Shown: positions 36,543 through 45,203 of the stretch, piece after piece
How positions within the stretch are numbered: the first letter of the stretch is position 1
How the letters are laid out: every line of letters begins with the position of its first letter
NCBI GenBank assembly: GCA_025210295.1
Contig: JAOASC010000045.1
Coordinates: 1 to 64,000, forward strand
Reading direction: 5' to 3'
From: Flavobacteriales bacterium
Lineage (GTDB): Bacteria > Bacteroidota > Bacteroidia > Flavobacteriales_D > Parvicellaceae
Length of the DNA stretch: 64,000 nt
Translations under genes and position numbers: made by a program
The notes under the pieces: generated by a model
What the model was told of the DNA's origin: nothing
What the model saw: only the letters and a program-made list of their open reading frames with translations
The model's database searches: none

Positions 36543-36902
36543 ATGAAAACTAAAACCCATCAGATCAATAATACAACAGTTGTTGAGGTATGGTCAGAAG
36601 AATACCTGATCAATAATACGCAAGATGGCATAGACTTGTTAGGTAACCTATATTATCAGGGTTTTGATAATGTCATAATTCATCAAAAGAATATCGTTCC
36701 AAGCTTTTTCGAACTGAAAAATCGAATGGCTGGAGAGATCCTTCAAAAATTTTCGACTTACCGAGTTAAGTTGGTTATTGTAGGAAATTTTTCAAACTAT
36801 AACAGTAAAAGCTTCGATGACTTTATCTATGAAAGTAATAAAGGAAATCAGGTTAACTTTGTAGCATCCATAACAGAAGCATTAGCAAAATATTCAAAGT
36901 AG
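36543..36902 (+). CDS. DUF4180-family protein
   Basis: A 119-residue cytosolic alpha/beta protein. YLINNTQDGIDLLGNLYYQGFDNVIIHQ and IVPSFFELKNRMAGEILQKF followed by YRVKLVIVGNF are the conserved segments of DUF4180 (the first is residues 21-48). It resembles the STAS-like/regulator folds used near transcription factors, but its function is unknown. It is monocistronic. Confidence 0.85.
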   Translation: MKTKTHQINNTTVVEVWSEEYLINNTQDGIDLLGNLYYQGFDNVIIHQKNIVPSFFELKNRMAGEILQKFSTYRVKLVIVGNFSNYNSKSFDDFIYESNKGNQVNFVASITEALAKYSK

Positions 36903-36949
36903 TTTTTTTTGAGGCGTTATTTTAAAGGAAGATGCTTTGTTTTAATACT

Positions 36950-36957
36950 TATCTTTG
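36950..36957 (+). promoter_or_regulatory. -7 box of the nuclease gene
   Basis: TATCTTTG matches TAnnTTTG and lies 30 nt before the TTG start at 36988. This supports the unusual start codon, because no in-frame ATG exists near the signal peptide. Confidence 0.55.
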
Positions 36958-36987
36958 TAGGACATAAGCTTAACAAAGTCCAAAAAG

Positions 36988-38151
36988 TTGAAACAAACAA
37001 AAATTATACTGTTGATAACAATCCTTATTCTATTATTTGGAAATAGAGTAGCCAGTCAAAACTTAAGTGATCTTTCCTTTGGTACAGACTCTACTTTTGA
37101 TGTTGTTACATGGAATATAGAATGGTTCCCTAAAAACGGAGTAGCAACGATTGATTCAGTGAGTAAAATTATTGAAGCAATTGATGTAGATCTGATTGGT
37201 GTTCAAGAAATCGATGACTCAACGTTATTTAGGCAAATGATTAATCAGCTGCCAGGGTATGATCTTTTTATGGGAAGTGGTTGGTTTGGAGGCTTAGGAT
37301 ATGTCTATAAAACCAATACAATCAATATTCAAGCACAATACAAAATATATGATACCTCTCCATATTGGAATATTTTTCCTAGATCTCCTTTGGTAATGGA
37401 GCTAACTTATATGGGAGAGGAGTTTATTGTAATCAATAATCACTACAAATGTTGTGGGGATGGGATATTAGAGGTTGGAAATACGTCTGATGAAGAGTAT
37501 AGACGGCACAGAGCTAATTTGTTGCTTAAACAATATCTTGAGGCAAATTTTTCATCCAAGCGAGTGATGGTAATTGGAGACCTTAATGATGTTTTAACAG
37601 ATCATAATCAAAACAATGTGTTTCGAATATTTTTAAATGATCCAACCAACTATTTGTTTGCAGATATTAACATTGCATCAGGATCTTCGGTAAATTGGTC
37701 GTATCCAGGTTGGCCGTCCCATCTCGATCACATTCTAATCTCCAATGAACTCTTTGCTGAGTTTGCAGCAATAGGATCTGGAGTTCAAACAATAAAAGTA
37801 GATCATTTTATGTCTGGTGGTTTTGCTGACTATAACCATGATATCTCAGACCATCGACCGGTTGGAATCAAAATTATTGTTATTCCAAATGCATCTGACG
37901 TTGTGGAAGAACTAATGCCTGCGGTTACTGTTTTTCCAAATCCAACAACTGAACAAGTATTTCTAGATTTAAAGCAGTTCGAGGGTAAAGTGGAAGTTAA
38001 AATTAGAAACTTAAGTGGACAGGTTATTGAATTAAAGGAATATCAAGGAAATTAAATTGTTGAATTAGTTTTGAATAGACCTGCTGGAATATATCTACTA
38101 AGTGCTGAATCTGAGCAGCATAAATCTGTGATAAAGTTGATTAAAAAATAA
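36988..38151 (+). pseudogene. secreted EEP-family nuclease with an in-frame stop in its T9SS domain
   Basis: The catalytic part is an endonuclease/exonuclease/phosphatase domain (residues 37 to about 300). Its key residues are N43 (TWNIEW), E74 (GVQEID), the Asp/Asn pair in IGDLND and SDHRP near the end. The TTG start gives the signal peptide MKQTKIILLITILILLFG. A type A T9SS sorting domain begins at VTVFPNPTTEQVFLD (about residue 313). It is cut at codon 356 by TAA (38053-38055). Reading on in the same frame gives IVELVLNRPAGIYLLSAES and stops at 38149-38151, which is exactly the missing end of the sorting domain. So this is a single nonsense codon, not a frameshift. The enzyme core is intact, but T9SS export should fail. 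A sequencing error is possible. Confidence 0.85.
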
Positions 38152-38164
38152 AAGAGAAACTGTA

Positions 38165-38196
38165 ATGACAACTATAATAAAGTAAATGGTTGTCAT
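38165..38196. repeat. inverted repeat downstream of the nuclease gene
   Basis: ATGACAAC at 38165-38172 and GTTGTCAT at 38189-38196 are exact inverted copies with a 16-nt loop. No T tract follows, so it is not a clear terminator. Confidence 0.4.
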
Positions 38197-38199
38197 CAT

Positions 38200-38223
38200 C
38201 TCATTATCTTATTACCTCATTAC
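38200..38223. repeat. period-8 CATT-core repeat at the trmH 3' end
   Basis: Three consecutive octamers, CTCATTAT, CTTATTAC and CTCATTAC, run into the stop codon of the minus-strand methyltransferase gene. They resemble the arrays at 45-76 and 152-183. Confidence 0.45.
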
Positions 38224-38897
38224 TTTTTACGATCACGATTACGATAATACTCTTTTTCGTAACCCTTGATATTTCTTACTACTTTTTTACTCCATTCAAA
38301 CTGAATTAACTCTTTTTCTTCGTCTGTCAGTTGCCAGTCGAGGTCACTTTTACGAAGTCTGTCAGTAATAGATTGTAAACATAAAGCAGCAGAAACAGAA
38401 ATATTATAGCTTTCAGTAAATCCATACATTGGAATACGCATATAAGCATCAGCATGTTCCAAAGCCACGTCTGTTAAGCCTTCTTGTTCAGTACCAAAGA
38501 GCAAAGCAATAGGTTGATCAACTGGTAATTCTGGGAGCATAACGTCATCCTTATGCGGAGTTGTTGCAACAATTTTATAGCCTTTAGCTTTCAATTCATT
38601 GATACAAGCAACAGTATTCTCCTCTTGTTGGTTGTGGTAATTTAGGTTCAACCATTTTGCAGAGCCAACAGCTATATGAGGATTAACATTGTACTTATTT
38701 CTATTCTCAATAATATGGACATCTTGTACACCAAAACAATCACAGCTTCTCAGTACTGCACTTGCATTATGAGGTTGGTAAATATCCTCTAAAACAACTG
38801 TTAAGTAACGCGTTCGGTTTTCTAATATTTCTTTAAACTTATTTTGTTTGTTCTCAGAAACAAAACTTAAAATATGTTTGGCAAAAGCTTGATCCAT
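38220..38897 (-). CDS. TrmH-family RNA 2'-O-methyltransferase
   Basis: A SPOUT-fold, SAM-dependent enzyme that methylates ribose in tRNA or rRNA. Motif 1 is DIYQPHNASAVLRSCDCFG (about residues 39-57). Motif 2 is IALLFGTEQEGL, and motif 3 is IPMYGFTESYNISVSAAL. The C-terminal extension (FEWSKKVVRNIKGYE) recalls TrmH, the tRNA Gm18 methylase. The frame opens at a TTG at 38927, but that lies inside the -7 box. The ATG at 38897 is the start, giving 225 residues. Confidence 0.9.
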   Translation of the reverse strand: MDQAFAKHILSFVSENKQNKFKEILENRTRYLTVVLEDIYQPHNASAVLRSCDCFGVQDVHIIENRNKYNVNPHIAVGSAKWLNLNYHNQQEENTVACINELKAKGYKIVATTPHKDDVMLPELPVDQPIALLFGTEQEGLTDVALEHADAYMRIPMYGFTESYNISVSAALCLQSITDRLRKSDLDWQLTDEEKELIQFEWSKKVVRNIKGYEKEYYRNRDRKK

Positions 38898-38924
38898 AAA
38901 TGAGTTGCTAAATATGATTGATTG

Positions 38925-38932
38925 CAAATATA
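38925..38932 (-). promoter_or_regulatory. -7 box of the TrmH-like gene
   Basis: TATATTTG on the minus strand overlaps the upstream TTG of the open frame, so the ATG at 38897 is the real start. The predicted leader is about 25 nt. Confidence 0.55.
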
Positions 38933-38947
38933 GTAAATTATATAGCG

Positions 38948-39973
38948 TTAAGGAGTATTAAAGATTTTTGCTAACGTAGCACTACGATTGATTTTTCCAG
39001 TTTCTGTTTCTTCAAATTGCTTCACCCAATATGTCGTTTTAGGAACTTCGTATTTATTTAGTTCTTCAAAACGGATTGAGAATTCATGTTCAGCTTCAAT
39101 GATGAGGATAATCTTATTTCCTAGTAGCTCGTCAGGTTCAGTTGCAATAAATATTCGATTGTTAGGAATGAGTTGAGCGATTTGTTGTTCTAAAACTTCA
39201 GCTTGTATTTTAATCCCACCAGAATTAATCACGTTGTCTTTGCGGCCTTGCCAAATAAATTCAGTGTTCGATAATAATTCTACTTTATCATTGGTAATTA
39301 GTTGTTGTTGGGAAAGGTGAGGAGCATTAATAATTAAACAACCATCGGATGTTTGCTCAAAGTTAATAGAAGCAAGAGCTGTATAATGTTGATGTTGATT
39401 AAGTTGACGTAAAGCAATATGTGTAATCGTCTCAGTCATTCCAAACGTAGCATAACAATTCGTTTTATAAGCTTTTAACTTATTTTCAAGTCGCTTGTCA
39501 ACAGGTGCTCCTCCTATGATTAAGGTTGCTATCAAATTAAGTTTTTCAGGATTTTCTCTTAATATAGTATTCACTTGCATAGGAGTCATGGCAGCAAATC
39601 GAATGGGGGAAGCGATAGCTTTTAAGGGATTGCTCGATGGAGGTACACTAATCAAATTTATTTCAGCAAATAAAGCTCGAATCAGCATTAATTTACCAGC
39701 AATAAAATTGGTGGGAAGACAAAGTAAAGCTGTATCTTCTTTTTTTAGACCAAAATAAGAACATGTCAATTCAGCACTTTTAAGTACTGAATTTTTAGAG
39801 AGTTGAATGAGTTTTGGCGTTCCAGTTGATCCAGAAGTGGAGACTGTAATTTGAGAAGAGCTGTTATACCACTCTTCAAGAAAATGTATAATATTTAGTT
39901 CTTCAGTAGTTTTGTTGGGAAGTTGAGCTAAATCTTCACTGCAATTGATAGAAATGGTATTAATTGTAAACAT
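38948..39973 (-). CDS. menE: o-succinylbenzoate-CoA ligase-like AMP-binding enzyme
   Basis: An ANL-superfamily enzyme that would activate o-succinylbenzoate in menaquinone synthesis. The AMP-binding loop is VSTSGSTGTPKLIQLSKNS (about residues 43-61), with YATFGMTETITH as A5 and WQGRKDNVINSGGIKI as A7/A8. The A10 lysine lies in ETGKINRSATL. At 341 residues it is shorter than the usual 450, with a reduced N-terminal subdomain, as in other Bacteroidota MenE. Its start overlaps the stop of the serine-hydrolase gene (TAATG). Other men genes are not in the window. Confidence 0.85.
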   Translation of the reverse strand: MFTINTISINCSEDLAQLPNKTTEELNIIHFLEEWYNSSSQITVSTSGSTGTPKLIQLSKNSVLKSAELTCSYFGLKKEDTALLCLPTNFIAGKLMLIRALFAEINLISVPPSSNPLKAIASPIRFAAMTPMQVNTILRENPEKLNLIATLIIGGAPVDKRLENKLKAYKTNCYATFGMTETITHIALRQLNQHQHYTALASINFEQTSDGCLIINAPHLSQQQLITNDKVELLSNTEFIWQGRKDNVINSGGIKIQAEVLEQQIAQLIPNNRIFIATEPDELLGNKIILIIEAEHEFSIRFEELNKYEVPKTTYWVKQFEETETGKINRSATLAKIFNTP

Positions 39974-41253
39974 TAGTCTTTAATAAAAGATTGAGTATGG
40001 CTACCATTAGCAGTAATAGCCTTTAAAATATAAGTTCCTTTTGGTAAATTTGAGGTCAAGATTTTTTTTTCAACAGTACGAAGCATTAATTGCCCATAAA
40101 TGTCGTAAATCAATACAGTAGCCATACCACTGTAGTTGATATACAAAACATCTTTGGTAGGATTAGGGTATACGCTAAAAGCAGTTGTTAAATTATGTTT
40201 TTGTAGGTTCGAAGTAGTACATGATAAATTCATGATGCGTTTCCAAATCTCATTGTGTAAGCCAAATTCAGTATAACTACTGCTTCCTGTATTACCTTGA
40301 CGAATCATTACCAGGCCATTGTTTGGTGAAATACTAATGTATTGTCCTTGTGATCCTGCAGCTGTATAAACATCAGACGGGGCATCTGGAGATACAAACC
40401 CATTGATATATGTTGGAGTACCTGTTGTAACATAACCATTCTGGCCATTTAGCCACCATAAATAACCATAAGAGGGGTTTAAGCTCTGAGAGGGGCTAAT
40501 CATTTGTTGTAGATAATTAGAATCAGCAAGGATAGTGTCATTATCCCAAATCCCTTTGTTACTCACTAATAACCCATACCTAGCCATATCTCTAGCTTTA
40601 CTGTAGTAGGTGTTAATTCCAAGAAGATTTATCCAGAATCCCCCCATACCTATAGGCGTTTTAATTCTTGAATTGGTATACAAATTTTGTGTTGTACCCG
40701 TAGCATTTTCCAAAACCGCTCTTAGTAGACCATAAGGACCATTATGGTATGCCCATCTTGTTCCAGCAGTACTTACATAAGTCAAACAATTAGGGTTTTC
40801 ACAGGTGAAATTACTTTCATCCAAACCAGAAGTCATTGTCAATTGGTGCCAAATGGTAATAGAGTCTTCTTGAGGTAAGTTAAGGCTAGTCCAGTTTGAA
40901 CCTATGTAGTCGGAAGTTTTATCTGTAATAGCTAAGAACCCTTCTTCTTGTGCTTTTCCAATTAGCATTGCTCTTAAACTTTTGGCTGCCGAAAACCATA
41001 AAAACGAACTGTCTTGTGTATAGGTCCCAAAATACTGTTCAAGAACAATTTTTCCATCTTTTAATAAAATAAAAGATTTAGAATTTTCAAGCTCTAAATA
41101 GTCGTATAAAGCTGTAATACTATCTTCACACCATCCCAAAGAAGTTGGAGAAATAGTATCCCATGTATTACCATTGTTAGGAGGGAAATAGGAATCTTGA
41201 GCGGAAGAGAGTTGCCCAGCAATTAGTGCAAGAAAAAAGAAAAAAGGTTTCAT
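39973..41253 (-). CDS. beta-lactamase-family serine hydrolase with T9SS sorting domain
   Basis: A secreted class C-type serine hydrolase of the penicillin-binding-protein/esterase fold. The signal peptide ends at SSAQ (residue 19). The nucleophile motif SxxK is S88-A-A-K91, and YxN is Y169-H170-N171. A type A sorting domain (FSVYPNPTKDVLYINYS to the end, about 70 residues) sends it to the surface through T9SS. Such enzymes act as esterases or D-amino peptidases; the substrate is unknown. The gene lies tightly between aroB (1-nt gap) and menE (1-nt overlap), an odd place for a surface hydrolase. Confidence 0.9.
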   Translation of the reverse strand: MKPFFFFLALIAGQLSSAQDSYFPPNNGNTWDTISPTSLGWCEDSITALYDYLELENSKSFILLKDGKIVLEQYFGTYTQDSSFLWFSAAKSLRAMLIGKAQEEGFLAITDKTSDYIGSNWTSLNLPQEDSITIWHQLTMTSGLDESNFTCENPNCLTYVSTAGTRWAYHNGPYGLLRAVLENATGTTQNLYTNSRIKTPIGMGGFWINLLGINTYYSKARDMARYGLLVSNKGIWDNDTILADSNYLQQMISPSQSLNPSYGYLWWLNGQNGYVTTGTPTYINGFVSPDAPSDVYTAAGSQGQYISISPNNGLVMIRQGNTGSSSYTEFGLHNEIWKRIMNLSCTTSNLQKHNLTTAFSVYPNPTKDVLYINYSGMATVLIYDIYGQLMLRTVEKKILTSNLPKGTYILKAITANGSHTQSFIKD

Positions 41254-41254
41254 G

Positions 41255-42307
41255 CTATTGATTTAAATTGGTATAGAAATTTAGTGCTTCAACGATCGTT
41301 TCAATAGTAGCTGTATGGTTAATAGAACTTTTTCCAATTGCTTCAATAAGTGTAAAGTTAATTTCACGATTTTCGTTCTTTTTATCCTGTAACATTAGAG
41401 CTATTAATTGTTGGTGGTCGGTAGGTAATTGTTGGTGTTTAAATAAATCGAGTATTGCTTTAGTGATCTCAGTTAAAGTAGTAGTGTCAATTCGATTTTT
41501 TTTGAACGCTATATAACTTTCACATATTATTCCTATAGCAACAGCTTCTCCATGTAGTAACTGGGAAGAAGTATTCATAAAATAACTCTCGATAGCATGA
41601 CCAATTGTATGACCAAAATTGAGCTTTTTTCTCTCATTTTGTTCAAAAGGATCAGCATTTACGATGGTGTTCTTTAATTGAATAGATGTTTTTATGATGT
41701 AATTCCAGTCCCATTCATTTAGAGGAGTATTGACGCAATAGTTCCAGTATTGTTGGTCAAATAAAATACCGTGTTTTAAAACTTCACCAACGCCAGAAGT
41801 TAATTCATCTTTAGGTAGAGTCGTTAACATTCTTGAATCGCAAAAAACACCTTTAGGTTCAATAAAAAGTCCGATGTTGTTTTTTAAGCTTAAAAAATTA
41901 ATCCCTGTTTTTCCCCCAACAGAAGCATCAACCATACTTAACAAAGACGTGGGGATGTTAATAAAATCAATCCCTCTTTTGTAGATGCTTGCAACAAAAC
42001 CTCCTAAATCTGTAATTACTCCACCTCCTAAATTGACAAAGAGGTCATTTCTATTGAATTGTTGTTCAATTAATTGAGTCCAAATGAATTCGCAAGTTGT
42101 AAGTTTTTTTTCTTGTTCACCACTTTTAATGGTAATAATAGTAGGAGAGGTATGTGTAATTAGAGGGGCAACTTTAGGGAGTAAGATGGAAGTGTTTTCA
42201 TCAACTAAAATAGCAATTTTACGATAGTTCTTTACAATAGATTGGAAAGTCGAATCTTCAATATTTCCTATTTCAACAAAAGCATTTTGAGTCTCGATAA
42301 ATTCCAT
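41255..42307 (-). CDS. aroB: 3-dehydroquinate synthase
   Basis: It cyclises DAHP in the second step of the shikimate pathway, using NAD and a divalent metal. The glycine-rich stretch GGGVITDLGGFVASIYKRG lies near residues 87-105, and the substrate/metal region PTSLLSMVDASVGGKTGINF follows. Zinc ligands are in SGVGEVLKHG, NFGHTIGHAIE and LLHGEAVAIG. The frame extends 14 codons upstream into the preceding gene, but the ATG at 42307 comes one base after that gene's stop and fits the family. Its length is 350 residues. Confidence 0.94.
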   Translation of the reverse strand: MEFIETQNAFVEIGNIEDSTFQSIVKNYRKIAILVDENTSILLPKVAPLITHTSPTIITIKSGEQEKKLTTCEFIWTQLIEQQFNRNDLFVNLGGGVITDLGGFVASIYKRGIDFINIPTSLLSMVDASVGGKTGINFLSLKNNIGLFIEPKGVFCDSRMLTTLPKDELTSGVGEVLKHGILFDQQYWNYCVNTPLNEWDWNYIIKTSIQLKNTIVNADPFEQNERKKLNFGHTIGHAIESYFMNTSSQLLHGEAVAIGIICESYIAFKKNRIDTTTLTEITKAILDLFKHQQLPTDHQQLIALMLQDKKNENREINFTLIEAIGKSSINHTATIETIVEALNFYTNLNQ

Positions 42308-42308
42308 T

Positions 42309-42782
42309 TTACGGATTGATTTGGTGAACATCATTATTTCGTTCGTCAATACGATCTTTTACGATCTTTATTTTATAGGCGAGTTGCATAGCAAAAGGGT
42401 CTTTATGTTTTAACCAAGCAATCGACCTTTTATCACCTTGAGCAGCAAGTGCCATAAATTTTAGTAAATCAAATTTGTAATGATTTAGCCAATCCAATGC
42501 TTGCTGATCGCCTTCTGCTGCTTTAACTAAAGCTGCTAGGTGTGGATATCCGTTTTTTAGGAGCCATTGTAGAGATTTAACATCATTGGTTAAAGCAAAA
42601 CAAAACAAACCTAATTCTTGATAACCATTTTTAATTAAAAAGTCTCGAATTTTTGAATTTCCACTTATTGCTTCTCCCCAAGCAACTAAAATTTTATCGC
42701 TGTAATTCAATGGTTTAATCGTTGCTTGAATTTTCTCTTTACTTCTAGGAGTGGCTTTATCATTTAAACGGTTAAAAAACAT
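42309..42782 (-). CDS. conserved protein of unknown function
   Basis: A 157-residue helical cytosolic protein. Three similar helical segments repeat the W-L theme (KSLQWLLKNGYPHLAALVKA, QQALDWLNHYKFDLLKFMAL, KRSIAWLKHKDPFAMQLAYK), like short ankyrin- or TPR-type solenoid repeats. I do not recognise a named family. It is separated from aroB by one base, so the two are co-translated. Confidence 0.65.
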   Translation of the reverse strand: MFFNRLNDKATPRSKEKIQATIKPLNYSDKILVAWGEAISGNSKIRDFLIKNGYQELGLFCFALTNDVKSLQWLLKNGYPHLAALVKAAEGDQQALDWLNHYKFDLLKFMALAAQGDKRSIAWLKHKDPFAMQLAYKIKIVKDRIDERNNDVHQINP

Positions 42783-42855
42783 ATCTAGGCTTAGGTTTTA
42801 TTAAAGTATAATAAAAGTAAGAAGAAAATGGTACAGAAAGTAAGATAACAAGGAT

Positions 42856-44256
42856 TTATTTACCAGAACCTTTTAGAACGATAAGAACAGTATAGATTAA
42901 AATTTTAAAATCTAAGGCTAATGAACGGTTTTCTACATAAAGGATGTCATACTTTAAACGTTCAATCATTTGCTCAACATTTTCAGCATAGCCATATTTT
43001 ACTTGCCCCCAAGAGGTGATACCAGGTTTTACTTTTTGTAAATGTTTGTAATGAGGAGCTTGTTTTACAATTTGGTCGATAAAGAATTGTCGTTCAGGTC
43101 TTGGACCAACTAAAGACATTTCTCCAATTAACACATTAAAAAATTGAGGAATTTCATCTAAACGTGATTTACGCATAAACTTTCCAATTTTAGTAATTCT
43201 TTGGTCAGTAGCACTTGATAATTGAGGTCCTTGTTTTTCGGCATCACTAACCATTGATCGAAATTTATAAATCATAAAAGGCTTACCTTTAATTCCTATA
43301 CGTTCTTGTTTAAAAAAGATCGTTCCTTTAGAAGTTGATTTGATGATGATAGAAAGAATAAGAAAAACAGGAGAGAGTAAAATTAGAGCAAAAACAGAGG
43401 CGAAAATATCAATAACGCGTTTAAAATTTTGTTGCCATATCGGCATTTTATTGGCGTTAATTTCAATTAATAAGGCTCCAAATATTGCGGTTAATTTTAC
43501 AGATCCCGTTAGAATGTCATACATGTCAGGAATAATCTTAATGATAACATTACATTCATTGAGGTCATTGATGATCTTCTTTAAGTTTTCATGTTCAGAA
43601 GATTCGATGGCAATAATAATTTCTTCTATATGATGCTCTTCAATAATGGTTTTAATGTTGTCATATTTTCCATAATATTCAATGGGGGCTTTTAGTAGAG
43701 CTCGATCAACACCATTGGTACTTACAAAACCTTTAAAAAGATGACCAGGGTTCTTTTTTAGGCTTGAGACTTCATTGTAAATCGCCAAAGCATTTTCATT
43801 TCCTCCTATAATCAACGTAGGAAAGCCGATTAAACCATTGTGGATTTGTTTTACAATTTTAGAAGTAAGAATTAATCTCGGAATAAGTGTTAGTAAAAAA
43901 TGAAAAGAAAATAAAGCAGTCAAAGAGATATAATAATCTCTATAGCCATTAATTTGATCATCTAAAATCAGAAAGAAAAAAAGGAATAAACACCCAATTA
44001 AACTGATAAATAAGGTCTGTCCAAATTCACGTAATCGATATTTTCTGTATACATTTTTATAAGAACCAATAACCATATAGATAGCAACCCAATAAATAGG
44101 AACTAATACTAGACCATAGTAAAAATTTGAATCAATATTAATGGCGCTCAATTCAATGTTATACTTTCTAAAGAAATAGAACAATACCCATGAAACCAAA
44201 GCAGCAATAAAATCTGCAATAAAAAAGGTGATGATGGTATTTTTTTTCGACAACAT
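42856..44256 (-). CDS. polyprenyl-phosphate sugar-1-phosphate transferase (WcaJ-like)
   Basis: It starts a surface polysaccharide by moving a sugar phosphate onto undecaprenyl phosphate at the inner membrane. Four N-terminal helices (about residues 10-130) lead into a CoA-binding-like cytosolic domain (LIGFPTLIIGGNENAL). Another helix near 275-300 follows, then the catalytic bacterial-sugar-transferase domain. Its hallmarks are FFKQERIGIKGKPFMIYKFRSM, RLDEIPQFFNVLIGEMSLVGPRP and a final PGITSWGQV. At 466 residues it is normal. The lipoprotein gene upstream ends 2 nt before it, so they form one unit. No glycosyltransferase cluster surrounds it. Confidence 0.92.
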   Translation of the reverse strand: MLSKKNTIITFFIADFIAALVSWVLFYFFRKYNIELSAINIDSNFYYGLVLVPIYWVAIYMVIGSYKNVYRKYRLREFGQTLFISLIGCLFLFFFLILDDQINGYRDYYISLTALFSFHFLLTLIPRLILTSKIVKQIHNGLIGFPTLIIGGNENALAIYNEVSSLKKNPGHLFKGFVSTNGVDRALLKAPIEYYGKYDNIKTIIEEHHIEEIIIAIESSEHENLKKIINDLNECNVIIKIIPDMYDILTGSVKLTAIFGALLIEINANKMPIWQQNFKRVIDIFASVFALILLSPVFLILSIIIKSTSKGTIFFKQERIGIKGKPFMIYKFRSMVSDAEKQGPQLSSATDQRITKIGKFMRKSRLDEIPQFFNVLIGEMSLVGPRPERQFFIDQIVKQAPHYKHLQKVKPGITSWGQVKYGYAENVEQMIERLKYDILYVENRSLALDFKILIYTVLIVLKGSGK

Positions 44257-44258
44257 TA

Positions 44259-45128
44259 CTAATTCCAGAAAATAACTTTAATATTATCGATATAGATTTT
44301 AATATTGTCTGTAGCATCTAAATTTGTTACTCTAAAGTAAATATCAAATTCAGGTGAGGCTGAAAAGAAATTACTGGCGTCAGGCAGATATAAATAAGTT
44401 TTGTTCCATGTATTATTGGTAGAGTTCAAGGTAATTAAAGGTGATCGTTCATAAGGATCTCCAGTAATAGCATTGGCAAGAATACCCACTTCTAATTTGT
44501 AATTGGAGCTGTAGTTTAATTCTAAATATGCAGGTGTACTGAGGTTGGTAGGCATAGCATTAAAGCTAGGCTCGTTTGTTCTCATTTCGCATTGGTATTG
44601 GTCACTATTGAGTGCAATCAAACCAGCACCACCTTCAAAAAGTTCATTGGTGGGTGCAGTTACTCTAATTATTGTTGTGTCACTTTGGTGAGGGTTTAAC
44701 TTAAAACTAGGGTCTTCAAAATCTTCCACCCAAATTAATGCATCATCTACATAATTGACTACAGGTTCTACGGTATAGGTAGAGTCAGCTTTTAAATCTT
44801 GATGGTAGGTAAAATGTGTAAAAAATGGATATTTTTTTCGGTCTACTGAAATTCCATTTCTTTTGATTCCTGCAAAAATTTTAATTTCTCTTTGTCCAAC
44901 CTTAGTAATAGGCACGGTTGTAGGTAAGTCGAATGTCCCTATTAATTCATCGTCAACATAAACCCATGCATCAACAATCTTATGGCTATTGGTACCTTCA
45001 GAAGAAGCGGTAGTGTTCAATTCAATAGTGTCTATTTTTAAGAAAGCAGGGCGTTGTTCAGCCTTGTCGAACTTGCTACAGGCACTAAAAAAAACTACAA
45101 TAAGGAATAACGGTATTAATAATTTCAT
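44259..45128 (-). CDS. lipoprotein of unknown function
   Basis: The ATG at 45128 gives MKLLIPLFLIVVFFSAC with lipobox F-S-A-C17. A TTG two codons earlier is the alternative. The mature 275-residue protein is beta-rich. It starts with a repeat-like domain (KIVDAWVYVDDELIGTFDLP, VGQREIKIFAGIKRNGIS) and ends in a jelly-roll-like part (FDIYFRVTNLDATDNIKIYIDNIKVIF) of carbohydrate-binding style. Function is unknown. It directly precedes the sugar transferase gene. Confidence 0.75.
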   Translation of the reverse strand: MKLLIPLFLIVVFFSACSKFDKAEQRPAFLKIDTIELNTTASSEGTNSHKIVDAWVYVDDELIGTFDLPTTVPITKVGQREIKIFAGIKRNGISVDRKKYPFFTHFTYHQDLKADSTYTVEPVVNYVDDALIWVEDFEDPSFKLNPHQSDTTIIRVTAPTNELFEGGAGLIALNSDQYQCEMRTNEPSFNAMPTNLSTPAYLELNYSSNYKLEVGILANAITGDPYERSPLITLNSTNNTWNKTYLYLPDASNFFSASPEFDIYFRVTNLDATDNIKIYIDNIKVIFWN

Positions 45129-45203
45129 AAACAACTTTCCTTTTACAACTATCCTTCCATCTTTTTATTGTCGATTTTTATAAAAGTTTTTAACCAAATC
45201 GCA

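Noticed and set aside
38898-38927. TTG start for the TrmH-like gene
   Set aside because: It lies within the TATATTTG promoter box, so it would not be transcribed.
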